From Photobacterium arenosum (lineage in GTDB: Bacteria; Pseudomonadota; Gammaproteobacteria; Enterobacterales; Vibrionaceae), in NCBI RefSeq assembly GCF_014841115.1, contig NZ_JACYTP010000009.1, positions 62,001-126,000 of the forward strand: a DNA stretch of 64,000 nt, read 5' to 3'. A model generated the notes under the pieces. That model saw nothing but the letters and a program-made list of their open reading frames with translations. It was not told where the DNA came from and ran no database searches. Made by a program: the position numbers and the translations under genes. Each line of letters begins with the position of its first letter. Within the stretch, counting starts at the first letter, position 1. Shown here piece by piece: positions 8,633 through 17,784 of this stretch.

Positions 8633-9295
8633 ATGAAGTGGCTGATTCCATTTCTCATGGTGTTATTGACAGGGTGCACCATGCGCCCTGAATTCTCCAC
8701 ACCAGAACCCGATGATGAAGCCTTCGCGCCACCGGTACTGGATTACTCTTTGCCGGAAGCGTCTGACGGCAGTCTTTATCGCAACAACTACATGATGACC
8801 TTGTTTCAGGATCGCCGTGCTTACCGGGTAGGTGACATTCTCACCATAGTGCTGGACGAAGAAACCCAGTCGAGCAAAAAAGCCAATACCCAGTTTTCCA
8901 AAGACTCAGAAGTTGGCATCAGTGCGCCGGTATTTGGCAATTACACCGCAGACAACTTATCGGCCAGTGTGGATGCCAGCCGCGGCTTTGATGGTTCATC
9001 GCAAAGCTCGCAGGGCAACAAATTGAAAGGGGCGATTACAGTGACGGTGAACGCCGTGCTACCTAACGGCGTGCTGCGTATCCGCGGGGAAAAATGGCTG
9101 CGTCTCAATCAGGGCGATGAATTTATCCGCCTGTCAGGGATTGTGCGGGTCGATGACATTAACCGCTTGAATCAGGTGTCTTCGCAACGTATCGGTGATG
9201 CGCGTATCACCTATTCTGGCCGCGGAGCACTGGCTGACAGTAACTCAGCCGGCTGGCTGACTCAATTCTTTACTAGCCCATGGATGCCGTTCTGA
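8633..9295 (+). CDS. flgH: Flagellar L-ring lipoprotein FlgH (lateral)
   Basis: About 220 residues beginning [15 protein letters not shown], a clear lipoprotein signal with lipobox LLTGC, followed by the FlgH domain ([20 protein letters not shown]). An upstream ATG overlaps the flgG stop at 8609, but the ATG at 8633 is chosen because AAAGGA lies six bases before it and it gives a proper signal peptide. FlgH forms the outer-membrane bushing. Confidence 0.95.
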   Translation: MKWLIPFLMVLLTGCTMRPEFSTPEPDDEAFAPPVLDYSLPEASDGSLYRNNYMMTLFQDRRAYRVGDILTIVLDEETQSSKKANTQFSKDSEVGISAPVFGNYTADNLSASVDASRGFDGSSQSSQGNKLKGAITVTVNAVLPNGVLRIRGEKWLRLNQGDEFIRLSGIVRVDDINRLNQVSSQRIGDARITYSGRGALADSNSAGWLTQFFTSPWMPF

Positions 9296-10416
9296 TGAAA
9301 TCGTTCAAAACCCTATTGCTGTTTATGGCAGTGGCGCTTTGGGGAGCTCACTCTGTCTCTGCCAACGCCTCCATTGCTATGCCTATTATGGATTTAGTGG
9401 ATGTGCAAGGCATCCGTGGTAACCAGCTGGTGGGCTATGGTCTGGTCGTTGGTCTTGATGGTACGGGTGACCGTAACCAGGTGAAATTTACCAGCCAGTC
9501 TGTCACCAATATGCTGCGCCAGTTTGGTGTGCAGATCAGCGAGGGCACCGATCCTAAGCTGAAAAACGTGGCGTCAGTCAGTGTGACTGCGTTTATCGAT
9601 CCAATGGCAGGGAAAGGCCAGACAGTGAATATTGTGGTGTCATCCCTGGGTGATGCCAAAAGCTTACGCGGCGGGACATTGCTGCTGACGCCTTTGCGGG
9701 GCGTGGACGGCGAAGTCTACGCGGTGGCACAGGGCAACGTGATTGTCGGCGGCGCCAGTGCTGAAGGTCTGAGTGGCTCGAAAGTGACCATTAACACCCC
9801 AACAACGGGGCGTATTCCGAACGGCGCCACACTGGAGCGAGAAATCCCGACTGATTTCAATCAAAAGCCCAATATCACGCTCAACCTGCGTACCCCGAGT
9901 TTCACCACCGCGAAAAACATTGCCCGCGCCGTCAATAACACCTTTGGTTCGGGTGTGGCTACGGCTATCAATAAGGCCAAAGTGGAAGTGCTGGCCCCTA
10001 TGGATACCCAGCAGCGCGTGACCTTTATGTCGATGCTGGAAGAGCTGGTTGTCCAAGAAGGCCGTCGTCCGGCCAGAGTCGTGTTCAACTCCCGTACCGG
10101 TACTGTGGTGGTCGGCAAAAACGTGACAGTCAGCGCCGCAGCCGTCAGTCATGGCAGCCTGACAGTCACCATTCGTGAAATGCAGTCTGTCAGCCAGCCA
10201 AACGCCTTTGCCGACGGTGAAACCAAGGTGGTGAATAACTCGCTGGTCGATATCAGCCAGGACGAAGCACCTATGTATATCTGGCCGGAAGGTACTGAAC
10301 TGAGCACGATTGTCGATGCGGTGAACAGTCTGGGGGCAACGCCGGATGATCTGATGTCAATTCTGCAGGCCCTGCATGAAGCGGGTGCGCTGAATGCTGA
10401 GCTGGTGGTTATTTAA
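9295..10416 (+). CDS. flgI: Flagellar P-ring protein FlgI (lateral)
   Basis: About 373 residues. The ATG at 9295 overlaps the flgH stop (TGATG) and gives a signal peptide ending SVSANA. An ATG at 9280 would add five residues before the basic region and is less likely. The FlgI domain shows [18 protein letters not shown] and the family C-terminus [14 protein letters not shown]. It assembles in the periplasm with FlgA help as the peptidoglycan-level bushing. Confidence 0.95.
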   Translation: MKSFKTLLLFMAVALWGAHSVSANASIAMPIMDLVDVQGIRGNQLVGYGLVVGLDGTGDRNQVKFTSQSVTNMLRQFGVQISEGTDPKLKNVASVSVTAFIDPMAGKGQTVNIVVSSLGDAKSLRGGTLLLTPLRGVDGEVYAVAQGNVIVGGASAEGLSGSKVTINTPTTGRIPNGATLEREIPTDFNQKPNITLNLRTPSFTTAKNIARAVNNTFGSGVATAINKAKVEVLAPMDTQQRVTFMSMLEELVVQEGRRPARVVFNSRTGTVVVGKNVTVSAAAVSHGSLTVTIREMQSVSQPNAFADGETKVVNNSLVDISQDEAPMYIWPEGTELSTIVDAVNSLGATPDDLMSILQALHEAGALNAELVVI

Positions 10417-10425
10417 GGAGTGGCA

Positions 10426-10947
10426 ATGAAAATTGATGGTCAGGCTAACGCCATGCTGTATCACGATAACAGTGCAGTGAATAACCTGAAGTTTCAGGCT
10501 GATAAAAAACAGGCCCTGCATGAAGTGGCCGGTCAGTTTGAAGCCATGTTTCTGCAGATGGTGCTGCGCCAGATGCGCAGCAGCAGTGATGTACTGGCAG
10601 CGGAAGACAACCCGTTTTCGAGTAAAGAACAAGGCGTTTTTCGCGACTTCTATGACGGCCAACTGGCGATGGACATGGCGAAGCGACAAAGTGCCGGCAT
10701 TGCCGACATGCTGGTTAAGCAACTTAGCCCGCATGACAGCAGCGATTCGGCGCTCAGCCGTGACAATCTGGCGGCCAACAGCCCGTCGCTGGCACCGGAG
10801 GCGGGCAAATTTAACACCGCCAGTGAGCAGGTCGCCCTTGATAAAGAACAGCTTCCGGCTACTCAACGAGTGACTGCCATTAACAATATGGCGTTTCAGC
10901 AGCCGCTAATTTCCAGGATTGATGCGAAAATGGAGCACGGATCTTAA
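10426..10947 (+). CDS. flgJ: Rod-capping protein FlgJ, single-domain (no muramidase)
   Basis: About 173 residues. The start is the ATG at 10426, five bases after AAGGAG; an in-frame GTG at 10420 sits inside that ribosome site. The N-terminal rod-cap domain is clear (VAGQFEAMFLQMVLRQMRSS and QGVFRDFYDGQLAMDMA). The C-terminal half is a low-complexity, Ser/Ala-rich tail. The glucosaminidase domain that makes enterobacterial FlgJ about 310 residues long is absent. The separate transglycosylase at 1920-2693 may supply that function. Confidence 0.93.
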   Translation: MKIDGQANAMLYHDNSAVNNLKFQADKKQALHEVAGQFEAMFLQMVLRQMRSSSDVLAAEDNPFSSKEQGVFRDFYDGQLAMDMAKRQSAGIADMLVKQLSPHDSSDSALSRDNLAANSPSLAPEAGKFNTASEQVALDKEQLPATQRVTAINNMAFQQPLISRIDAKMEHGS

Positions 10948-12320
10948 TGAGCATAATCAACATTGCATTAACCGGTTTGAATGCAAACCGTGCTGGCCTT
11001 GATGTTACCGCGCAAAATGTCGCTAACGTGAATACGCCGGGTTACAGCCGTCAGCAGGCGCAGTTTGCTGCGCTCGGTCCCAGTTCTGCACTGGGCACCA
11101 GTGCAGGTAACGGTGTGGAAGTCACCAGTATTCGCCGTATATCCGATGAATTTGTAGTGAGACAAACCTGGGCGACCCAAAGCCAGGCGTCCTATTCTTC
11201 ACGTTATCTCAGCAATATGTCTCAGCTTGAGAACGTGATGGGGGCAGACAGCTTTAACATCGCCAAAGGTCTGGATAACTTGTACGCCGCCTTGAATGAT
11301 GCATCGGTGAAACCCGAGTCAACGCCGCTGCGTCAGCAAATCATCAGTGAAGCAGATGCCCTGACGCGCCGTTTCAATACGCTGTCTGAGTCTTATTACT
11401 CCCAGCATAAAGATCTGAGTGAACAGCGCACGGCAGCGGTCGAACTGAGTAACAGCCTGCTGGTGAATATTGCCGATGTGAACAAGCGTATTGTTGAAAT
11501 GAGCTCGACCAACGGCAACCCGTCTCAATTGCTCGATGAACGTGATGCACTGATTGGACAGCTGACTGAAATGATGTCCATCAAAACCAATAAGCAGCCG
11601 GATGGCAGTCTGCAGGTCACTCTGGCATCCGGTCAGCCGCTGGTGCTGGGTGATCAGGCCTCTCAGATCAAAGCCATTCCCGATCCGTCTGATCCCTATC
11701 TGGCCGACATGGAAATCGATTTTGCAGGCCAGCGTTTTCCAATTAACGGTAATATTGGCGGCGAGCTTGGCGCGATAGCTGATTATCAGGTAGAGACCCT
11801 GCTGCCTTTTCGTCAGACGCTGGATGAAATGGCCGTGGCGTTTGCTGATGCCTTTAACAACACCCTGGCCACCGGGCAGGATCTGAACGGCAATGCCGGC
11901 CAGCCATTGTTTACCTATGACCCGGCCAGCCCGTCTTCGAGCCTGAAGATTACCGCCTTGAAACCGGAAGAGCTGGCACTGTCTTCAGACGGTACTCCGG
12001 GTAACAGTGACGTGCTGACCGATTTAGTCGCTCTGAGCAACCAGACCTTTGCAATTACCGGTTACGGCAATATCGCTATCAGCGATACCTTTACTGCCAT
12101 GGTAGGGGATACGGCGATCAAAGCACGCCAGGTCACCTCAGACGCAAAAGCGGCGGAAAACCTGAATGCACAAGCGATCTCAGTCAAAGAAAACCTGAGT
12201 TCAGTGAACAGCGATGAAGAAGCTGCCAATCTGATGATATTTGCCAATGCGTATCAGGCAAACATGAAGGTGATCAGTACGGCGAATAACCTGTTCGATA
12301 CTGTACTGGCTCTGTTTTAA
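10947..12320 (+). CDS. flgK: Hook-filament junction protein FlgK (lateral HAP1)
   Basis: A 457-residue junction protein with N-terminal motif GLNANRAGLDVTAQNVANVN and C-terminal motif EEAANLMIFANAYQANMKVI. It is shorter than enterobacterial FlgK (about 547), the loss falling in the central variable domains. The start overlaps the flgJ stop. It is exported with the help of FlgN. Confidence 0.95.
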   Translation: MSIINIALTGLNANRAGLDVTAQNVANVNTPGYSRQQAQFAALGPSSALGTSAGNGVEVTSIRRISDEFVVRQTWATQSQASYSSRYLSNMSQLENVMGADSFNIAKGLDNLYAALNDASVKPESTPLRQQIISEADALTRRFNTLSESYYSQHKDLSEQRTAAVELSNSLLVNIADVNKRIVEMSSTNGNPSQLLDERDALIGQLTEMMSIKTNKQPDGSLQVTLASGQPLVLGDQASQIKAIPDPSDPYLADMEIDFAGQRFPINGNIGGELGAIADYQVETLLPFRQTLDEMAVAFADAFNNTLATGQDLNGNAGQPLFTYDPASPSSSLKITALKPEELALSSDGTPGNSDVLTDLVALSNQTFAITGYGNIAISDTFTAMVGDTAIKARQVTSDAKAAENLNAQAISVKENLSSVNSDEEAANLMIFANAYQANMKVISTANNLFDTVLALF

Positions 12321-12329
12321 GGAATAATT

Positions 12330-13229
12330 ATGCGTATCAGTGACACTCAATTCAGCCAGATGATGCTGAGCAGCCTGAGCAAAAACAATGTGGGTTTGGG
12401 CGAAGTGATGCAACAGATGTCGACCGGTGACCGTCTGACCAAATTGTCGGACGATCCGATTGATTCCATCAAGCTACTGAACCTCGGACGCGAAGGCAGC
12501 GCACTGACTCAGTATCAGGCTAATATCGCCAACGTGAAAACCACGCTGTCAAGTCAGGAAGCCTATTTAGACACGGCAAGCGATAGTTTAAAGAGTTTAC
12601 GTGATCTTGTGCTATGGGGTTCAAACGGCACCATGACAGATGAAGATCGTCAGGGCATTATCACGGAAATGGAAAGCCTGAAAGAGGGCTTACAGGCGGT
12701 GTTCAATGCACAGGACGAGGAAGGCATTTATCTGTTTTCCGGCACCCAGACCGACACACAGGCTCTGACGGATACCGGCGCAGGTTACACCCTGAACGGC
12801 AATGCTGATAAGCGTCTGGTGACAGTCGCCAAAGGGGTCACGATGGAATCTAACGTGACGGCGCTGGAATTGCTGGATTTAGGTGGCGGTGCCACTGTCT
12901 TTCAGAAAATTGATGATCTGATTGCAGAGTTTCAGGCCCCGACGGCCAATTTCAGAACCGAAGTGGATGGCACCCTGGCTGCGATAGATACCACCTTTGG
13001 CAACGTGTTAGGCGCCATAACCGACATGGGCGGCCGCCACAATAACCTGGATCTGATGTCAGACGGACACGCCGATAACAAACTGTTCGTTGATAAAGTG
13101 GAAGGCGACCTGAAAAACCTGGATTACGCGGAAGCGTCTGTACGTTTGAGCAATTATCTCTCGGCACTTCAGGCATCACAGGCCAGCTTTACCAAGATTA
13201 ACGATCTGTCATTGTTTGATCGCTTATAA
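12330..13229 (+). CDS. flgL: Hook-filament junction protein FlgL (lateral HAP3)
   Basis: A 299-residue flagellin-family protein beginning MRISDTQFSQMMLSSLSKNN and containing QMSTGDRLTKLSDDP, the usual FlgL signature. The C-terminus is helical as in flagellins. It starts nine bases after flgK with AAGGAA before it. It joins FlgK to the filament. Confidence 0.94.
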   Translation: MRISDTQFSQMMLSSLSKNNVGLGEVMQQMSTGDRLTKLSDDPIDSIKLLNLGREGSALTQYQANIANVKTTLSSQEAYLDTASDSLKSLRDLVLWGSNGTMTDEDRQGIITEMESLKEGLQAVFNAQDEEGIYLFSGTQTDTQALTDTGAGYTLNGNADKRLVTVAKGVTMESNVTALELLDLGGGATVFQKIDDLIAEFQAPTANFRTEVDGTLAAIDTTFGNVLGAITDMGGRHNNLDLMSDGHADNKLFVDKVEGDLKNLDYAEASVRLSNYLSALQASQASFTKINDLSLFDRL

Positions 13230-13244
13230 GGAAGAGAGAACACT

Positions 13245-14279
13245 ATGGTGAACTCTACTGCAGAGATTCGGCAACAGTCGATTTCACTGCTGAAAAATGA
13301 CAAGGCAACAATTTCACCACCGGCACCCGCCGGTGGCTCTGTTTCCGCTGTTCAGGACACGGCACCGGCGCAACGCCCGGCTGTTGTAAAAGGCGGATAC
13401 ACGGCAACCAGCGAGTTATTCTCGCAGGGCCAGCAACAAGTGACCCGGGGTCAGATTGCGTATCAGAGTCTGGTCAGCGTGGGCCGTGATCTACAGGGGA
13501 TGAAAAAAATCCTCACTCAGATGCTGGGCAGTTCGACCGCGATTACCCAAGGCCGTGTGGACCAGCTCCAGCGCCACCATAGCCACATACAGCAAACGCT
13601 GAATGGCAGTCGGTTTGATGGTGAACGGGTGCTGGACAGTCAGCTTCAGTTTCAGCCCAAAGGCGATCCCAAGCAAAGCTTTACGGTGAACGGGCTGAAC
13701 CTGGTACGCCAGCGACAGCAGAGTGAGCAGCTTCACCTGACGGTACAGGATCGCGGCACGGCGCTGCTGACCTTTGATGCCTCGCAAACCGATCGCCAGC
13801 TGACCCAGCAAATAGACAAAGCAGTCATTCCGCTCGGTCTGCGGGCGGCTGCCACAGAAAGCGGCGATGTGATCTTCTCAACCTCTCAGTCGGATTTTCA
13901 GACCTTAGGCCAGCATGTCACCATCAGCGGGCAGGGCCACCGTTACCCGGCCGGTCAGCCGAATCGCATTAAAGTGCAGCCCGAGCCACAGGGCATTGAA
14001 AGTATCTCCCTGAAACTGGCAGACGGTGAACAAATTCGCCACACCATGCGCCATGTCAATCAGGGGTTGCAACAGATCCAGAAAGGGCTGGATCAGTTGA
14101 GAAACTTCCAGGCCGATCTGGACTCGAAAGTCGGCAAGGCGATGGCCGGCCAGTCTGCTGAGCGCATTGATACCAAGCTGCAATCGTTGCAGGACACCCG
14201 CTCCTTTGCTGCCGCCTTCCAGGTGGTATCAGCCCAGGCGAACGTTCACCGTCATACTGTGGTTGCTTTGTTGAAGTAG
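13245..14279 (+). CDS. Flagellin/HAP-like protein of unknown role
   Basis: A 344-residue protein encoded 15 bases after flgL, with GGAAGAGAG as ribosome site, and the last gene before the operon terminator. It has features of the flagellin fold: a helical N-terminal half with IQQTLNGSRFDGERVLDS, resembling the flagellin segment around FNGxKLL, and a C-terminus (VSAQANVHRHTVVALLK) resembling the flagellin ending QANQ..xxVLSLL. The first 40 residues are Pro/Ala-rich and lack the canonical flagellin N-terminus. It could be an additional junction, cap or minor filament component of the lateral flagellum; I do not recognise a named family. Confidence 0.7.
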   Translation: MVNSTAEIRQQSISLLKNDKATISPPAPAGGSVSAVQDTAPAQRPAVVKGGYTATSELFSQGQQQVTRGQIAYQSLVSVGRDLQGMKKILTQMLGSSTAITQGRVDQLQRHHSHIQQTLNGSRFDGERVLDSQLQFQPKGDPKQSFTVNGLNLVRQRQQSEQLHLTVQDRGTALLTFDASQTDRQLTQQIDKAVIPLGLRAAATESGDVIFSTSQSDFQTLGQHVTISGQGHRYPAGQPNRIKVQPEPQGIESISLKLADGEQIRHTMRHVNQGLQQIQKGLDQLRNFQADLDSKVGKAMAGQSAERIDTKLQSLQDTRSFAAAFQVVSAQANVHRHTVVALLK

Positions 14280-14357
14280 CGACTGTTTTGTTGAAGACAC
14301 TAGTGAAAGGAAGCTCAGCTTCCGCCTGAGTGGATAAGTTTTCCCACCATACTGAAT

Positions 14358-14388
14358 AACGGTCTGCACAGCAGGCCGTTCTTTTTTC
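14358..14388 (+). terminator. Rho-independent terminator of flgB operon
   Basis: A 10-bp stem (AACGGTCTGC with GCAGGCCGTT, one G-U pair) with a three-base loop is followed by CTTTTTTC. It lies about 80 bases after the last gene of the flgB-to-13245 operon. A shorter perfect hairpin, GGAAGCTCAGCTTCC, lies upstream at 14309-14323. Confidence 0.85.
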
Positions 14389-14656
14389 ATAGGCAGTGTA
14401 TCTGCCTGCACAAAAATCTGTGCAAAGCCACAGATATGCATGTAAACACATGATATTTAGTGAAACTTCACTCATATCAAAATATGATGCTTGCCTTAAA
14501 TAATACCTACCATCAAAACGCTAAACCCACTTCGTGACTTGATTGTCAGGGGCGGTAACATGTCTGGCAATGTCTATCGGAAACGGCACTGCGGTACCGA
14601 GCTGGACGGCGCGGTGGTGCAGGAAATGTTATGCGTACAACTTAGGAAGCAAATTT
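14389..14656 (+). other. Intergenic region with attC-like sequence (about 14553-14650)
   Basis: No gene is seen. From 14556 to 14631 the segment is bounded by inverted boxes TAACAT and ATGTTA. Its right part (GCGGTGGT, TGTTATGCGT, CTTAGG in that order) resembles the 3' half of the Vibrio cholerae repeat (VCR) as I remember it. It lies directly before a GNAT gene, in the orientation expected for an integron cassette recombination site. The resemblance is partial, and it may be a decayed attC or chance. Confidence 0.3.
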
Positions 14657-15133
14657 ATGATCACAATCCGAAAGGCGATTAAGTCAGATGTTCAGGCAAT
14701 TTTCGATCTCAGAAGTCGTGCGATTCTTGACCAATGTTCAGCATACTATTCCTTAGAGCAGTTAGCATTGTGGACTCAGAGCGGAATAACGGACTCATTA
14801 ATCCGGGACATTATCGAAACATTCTATGTTTCAGAAGCAGATGATCGAGTGATTGGTTGCGGTAAGCTTACTGCTGCTACGGGTATGGTCGATGCGATTT
14901 TTGTCGATCCTGATTACTTTGGTAGAGGTGCTGCAAAGCAAATGCTGGCATTTCTAGAGGAGTTAGGCAAACAACATGGCCTGTCATTGCTAAAGTTAGA
15001 ATCGACGTTGAACGCAGCGCCTTTTTACCGCTCCTGTGGTTTTATTGGTGAGGCGCTTTCTACTTATCATTCTCCAAGAGGCGTGAGTTTGGATTGTATT
15101 CCAATGGAAAAACCCCTGACAAAATACGTATAA
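14657..15133 (+). CDS. GNAT family N-acetyltransferase
   Basis: 158 residues starting at the ATG at 14657, with AGGAAG seven bases upstream; the frame stays open further upstream but without a ribosome site. It has the GNAT acetyl-CoA-binding region (VDAIFVDPDYFGRGAAKQML, a V-x-P-x-x-x-G-x-G variant) and the later APFYRSCGF segment typical of the fold. The substrate is unknown. The gene is visibly more A+T-rich than the flagellar operon before it and starts a row of small accessory genes. Confidence 0.88.
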   Translation: MITIRKAIKSDVQAIFDLRSRAILDQCSAYYSLEQLALWTQSGITDSLIRDIIETFYVSEADDRVIGCGKLTAATGMVDAIFVDPDYFGRGAAKQMLAFLEELGKQHGLSLLKLESTLNAAPFYRSCGFIGEALSTYHSPRGVSLDCIPMEKPLTKYV

Positions 15134-15189
15134 CAGAGATGGGTAAGTGAGCGTTAACAGGACAGTCTCGTTATGAGTTTTCAGCGGAA

Positions 15190-15669
15190 ATGAATATGGA
15201 AATTTTAGTCAAACATCTCGAACCAGGAAATAGTGAACATAAAAACCTATTTGAGTCTTTGTTCAGAGAGTATCTTTCCGGCTTTTCTGTAGCGTTTGAT
15301 CCTGCAGTCATTGAACAATTGTTTGCGTTGTCCTATTTTCACGGTTTTATGAGCTTCATTGACGACAAGCCTGCAGGTTTTGCTGTTTGCTTTGAATCTT
15401 TTTCTACATATCGATTGCAGAGAGTCATGAACATTCATGACTTTATGGTTGCGAATCGCTGTAGAGGTAAAGGGGTAGGTAAGGCGCAACTTCATGCGAT
15501 AGAGCAGTATTGTCGCGATAATCACTATCTGAAAATTACCCTGGAAGTGGCCGATGATAATATTGCTGCTAAAAAACTGTATAGCTCATGTCAGTACGAA
15601 GATTACAGGGTAGTTTTGAAAGGTCAGCAACATTGGCAGAAATATCTGAATAATCGGAAAAAGCATTAA
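15190..15669 (+). CDS. GNAT family N-acetyltransferase
   Basis: A 159-residue acetyltransferase with the acetyl-CoA loop (HDFMVANRCRGKGVGKAQL) and the C-terminal ITLEVADDNIAAKKLYSSC strand-helix. A second ATG at 15196, six bases after GGAA, may be the true start. It is A+T-rich compared with the flagellar genes. The substrate cannot be told from the sequence. Confidence 0.88.
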   Translation: MNMEILVKHLEPGNSEHKNLFESLFREYLSGFSVAFDPAVIEQLFALSYFHGFMSFIDDKPAGFAVCFESFSTYRLQRVMNIHDFMVANRCRGKGVGKAQLHAIEQYCRDNHYLKITLEVADDNIAAKKLYSSCQYEDYRVVLKGQQHWQKYLNNRKKH

Positions 15670-15804
15670 TTTAACCTGCAGCCCGTCGCCCTTAGCTGTG
15701 CATGAAAGCTGTTTGATTGCTAAGGCATGAACGATTTGCCTGTCATTTAAGCGTTTTCTCGGCACTTTATTGATAACGATGTTGATAAAAATAAGGGTTG
15801 GCAG

Positions 15805-16173
15805 GTGGCAGGTATGAGAGATTATTTCAGTGTGATCAAAAAATATGCGGATTCAGAAGGCAGGGCTCGTCGTCAGGAATATTGGATGTTCTGCCTGATG
15901 AATGCGCTGATAAGTTATCTGTTTTTTTTCATGGGTGAGGCCATTAACGATGATTATGCACTTTTCGCTGTGTATACCAGCCTGACTGTAATCCCTTCGC
16001 TCATGGTTACTGTACGCCGATTGCATGATACCAATCGTAGTGGTTGGTGGATGCTGGTTGCTTTTGTACCTGTGATTGGCGCAATCATTGGTCTCAGTGT
16101 CATGATGGAAGCAGGGACTTCGGGTGAGAATGACTATGGTCCAGACCCGAAAGCGGTGCCTGCTTTAATTTAA
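15805..16173 (+). CDS. DUF805 inner-membrane protein
   Basis: 122 residues with the DUF805 (YhaH/YhaI type) pattern: an N-terminal GRARRQEYWMF motif, membrane segments, RRLHDTNRSGWW, and a final segment ending ENDYGPDPK. The function of the family is unknown. A GTG start at 15805 has AAGGG seven bases upstream; an ATG at 15814 is an alternative. It probably forms a unit with the next gene, 24 bases away. Confidence 0.88.
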   Translation: MAGMRDYFSVIKKYADSEGRARRQEYWMFCLMNALISYLFFFMGEAINDDYALFAVYTSLTVIPSLMVTVRRLHDTNRSGWWMLVAFVPVIGAIIGLSVMMEAGTSGENDYGPDPKAVPALI

Positions 16174-16197
16174 TACGTGTAAAACAAGGAGAGTGAC

Positions 16198-16740
16198 GTG
16201 TATCAGAAAGTCATCGTTTTAATTGCCGTCATCTTTGCTGTTTCTGGCTGTAAAGATCGTGATGAAATATATGCAAACCCACCGCAAGAGTTGCTTCAGC
16301 ATGTGGAGACCTTGCTTCCTGCCGCAGAAAACTATGTTCGCGGCAATGAAGCAGAGGCATTGGAGAAGGGTATGCCATTGGATGCAAATCAGTTGAGGAT
16401 TGCCTCCAGGGTTGGTTTGAAATCGCCGGAGAAAGTGCGTGTTTATTATGTCGATAAACTCCCTTTTCCTGATGATCCTGATCTGGCTGCGTTAGCCAAA
16501 AAGTATGGCTACAGTTCCCCTTTAACGGGTGCGTATACTTATGGTTACGGACTCTGGATTAAACGCTCAGAGAAAGACAATCAGGAGCTGCTGGCACACG
16601 AGCTCATTCATGTTCGTCAGGCAGAGCAGATGGGCGTAAGGGAACAGACTAAACAGTATTTACTACAATTGTTTATTTACGGCTATCGCGATGCGCCTAT
16701 GGAGCTTGAAGCCTACCGTGAAGCCAGCCAGTATTTGTGA
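16198..16740 (+). CDS. Lipoprotein with HExxH motif
   Basis: 180 residues, GTG start with AAGGAG upstream. A lipoprotein signal ends VSGC (Cys18). The later LLAHELIHVRQAEQMG contains HELIH, a zinc-metallopeptidase-type motif, followed by an acidic helix (DAPMELEAYREASQYL) that could provide the third ligand. It resembles DUF4157-like putative metalloproteins, but the overall family is not certain. No known substrate. Confidence 0.72.
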   Translation: MYQKVIVLIAVIFAVSGCKDRDEIYANPPQELLQHVETLLPAAENYVRGNEAEALEKGMPLDANQLRIASRVGLKSPEKVRVYYVDKLPFPDDPDLAALAKKYGYSSPLTGAYTYGYGLWIKRSEKDNQELLAHELIHVRQAEQMGVREQTKQYLLQLFIYGYRDAPMELEAYREASQYL

Positions 16741-16821
16741 GCACTGAATCTGTGATGGTGCTGCTTCAGTCGATAGGTTATAGCAATGTTGAAATAATAA
16801 TCAGGGAGTGATTGGAATTCT

Positions 16822-17151
16822 ATGGAAATTAACGAGCTACTTTTTGAAACCACGGACTGGAATCAAATTACGCCTAGCGTACATGAAGGTGAGACGGGTG
16901 TTGCTTCTTGGAGAACCAAGCATTTCGGACAAATCAGGGTGCGGGTTGTGGAATATTCAGCGGGTTATCTTGCAGATCATTGGTGTTCAAAAGGACATAT
17001 CTTATTCTGCTTGTCCGGTGAATTGACCACAGAATTAGATGACGGACGAATGTTCACTCTGAGCCCTGGGATGAGTTATCAAGTTGCCGATAATGCTGAG
17101 GCACATCGTTCTTCAACCGAAGTTGGAGCTAAGCTGTTCATTGTTGATTAG
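16822..17151 (+). CDS. Cupin-fold protein (DHCW-motif type)
   Basis: 109 residues forming a single cupin barrel: ADHWCSKGHILFCLSGEL is the first metal-site region and MSYQVADNAEAHRS the second. It resembles the small DHCW-motif cupin family, which has no assigned function. It lies in the row of small accessory genes. Confidence 0.82.
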   Translation: MEINELLFETTDWNQITPSVHEGETGVASWRTKHFGQIRVRVVEYSAGYLADHWCSKGHILFCLSGELTTELDDGRMFTLSPGMSYQVADNAEAHRSSTEVGAKLFIVD

Positions 17152-17180
17152 GGTGTCAATGCCACCATCAGGAAAAAGAC

Positions 17181-17585
17181 ATGGACGAGACAGTAAAAGC
17201 AAAGTTTGACAGTTATCCGGCTCACATTAAACCTGTGATGTTTAACCTGCGCAGTTTAGTGTTAGGTGTTGCTGAAAACCATGAACTGGGGAATGTTGAA
17301 GAAGCACTGAAATGGGGCGAGCCCAGCTATCAGGTGAAAGGGGGCAGCCCGGTCAGGATGAACTGGTCACCTAAAGATCCTGCACACTATTTTCTCTACT
17401 TTAACTGCAATACCCGGTTAGTGGATACTTTCCGTGAAGTGTACGGACACTCGCTGTCTTTACAGGGTAACAGGGCTATAGTCTTGAATGTTGCTGATCC
17501 TCTGCCAGCAGCGATTGTCAGTCATTGCGTCGAGCTGGCGTTCAATTATAAACGTCTGCGTCATTTGCCGCTGTTAGGTGTGTAA
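17181..17585 (+). CDS. DUF1801 domain protein
   Basis: 134 residues with the DUF1801 pattern (NVEEALKWGEPSYQVKGGSPVRMNW, core EALKWGEPSY), a YdhG-like fold of unknown function. It starts 29 bases after the cupin gene and is likely cotranscribed with it. Confidence 0.85.
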   Translation: MDETVKAKFDSYPAHIKPVMFNLRSLVLGVAENHELGNVEEALKWGEPSYQVKGGSPVRMNWSPKDPAHYFLYFNCNTRLVDTFREVYGHSLSLQGNRAIVLNVADPLPAAIVSHCVELAFNYKRLRHLPLLGV

Positions 17586-17784
17586 CTTAAGGTAAACACT
17601 GATCCTCATCGTTGAGTATCGCAATGCAGTAACAGCAGCCCTTTTTGCAGACTATGCTAATGCATGCTCACGCTTGGTCGGTTTATCAGTGAAAACCTGA
17701 GTGTTTGCCAGTGTGAGTGTTTTACCGTCATAGTCTTTTAACCATCGGGTAACTTGTGCCGTCTGGTAAATAGGAGGATTCATC

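Noticed and set aside
14543-14656. Upstream extension of the GNAT frame
   Set aside because: The added residues do not belong to the GNAT fold and the real start at 14657 has a well-placed AGGAAG.
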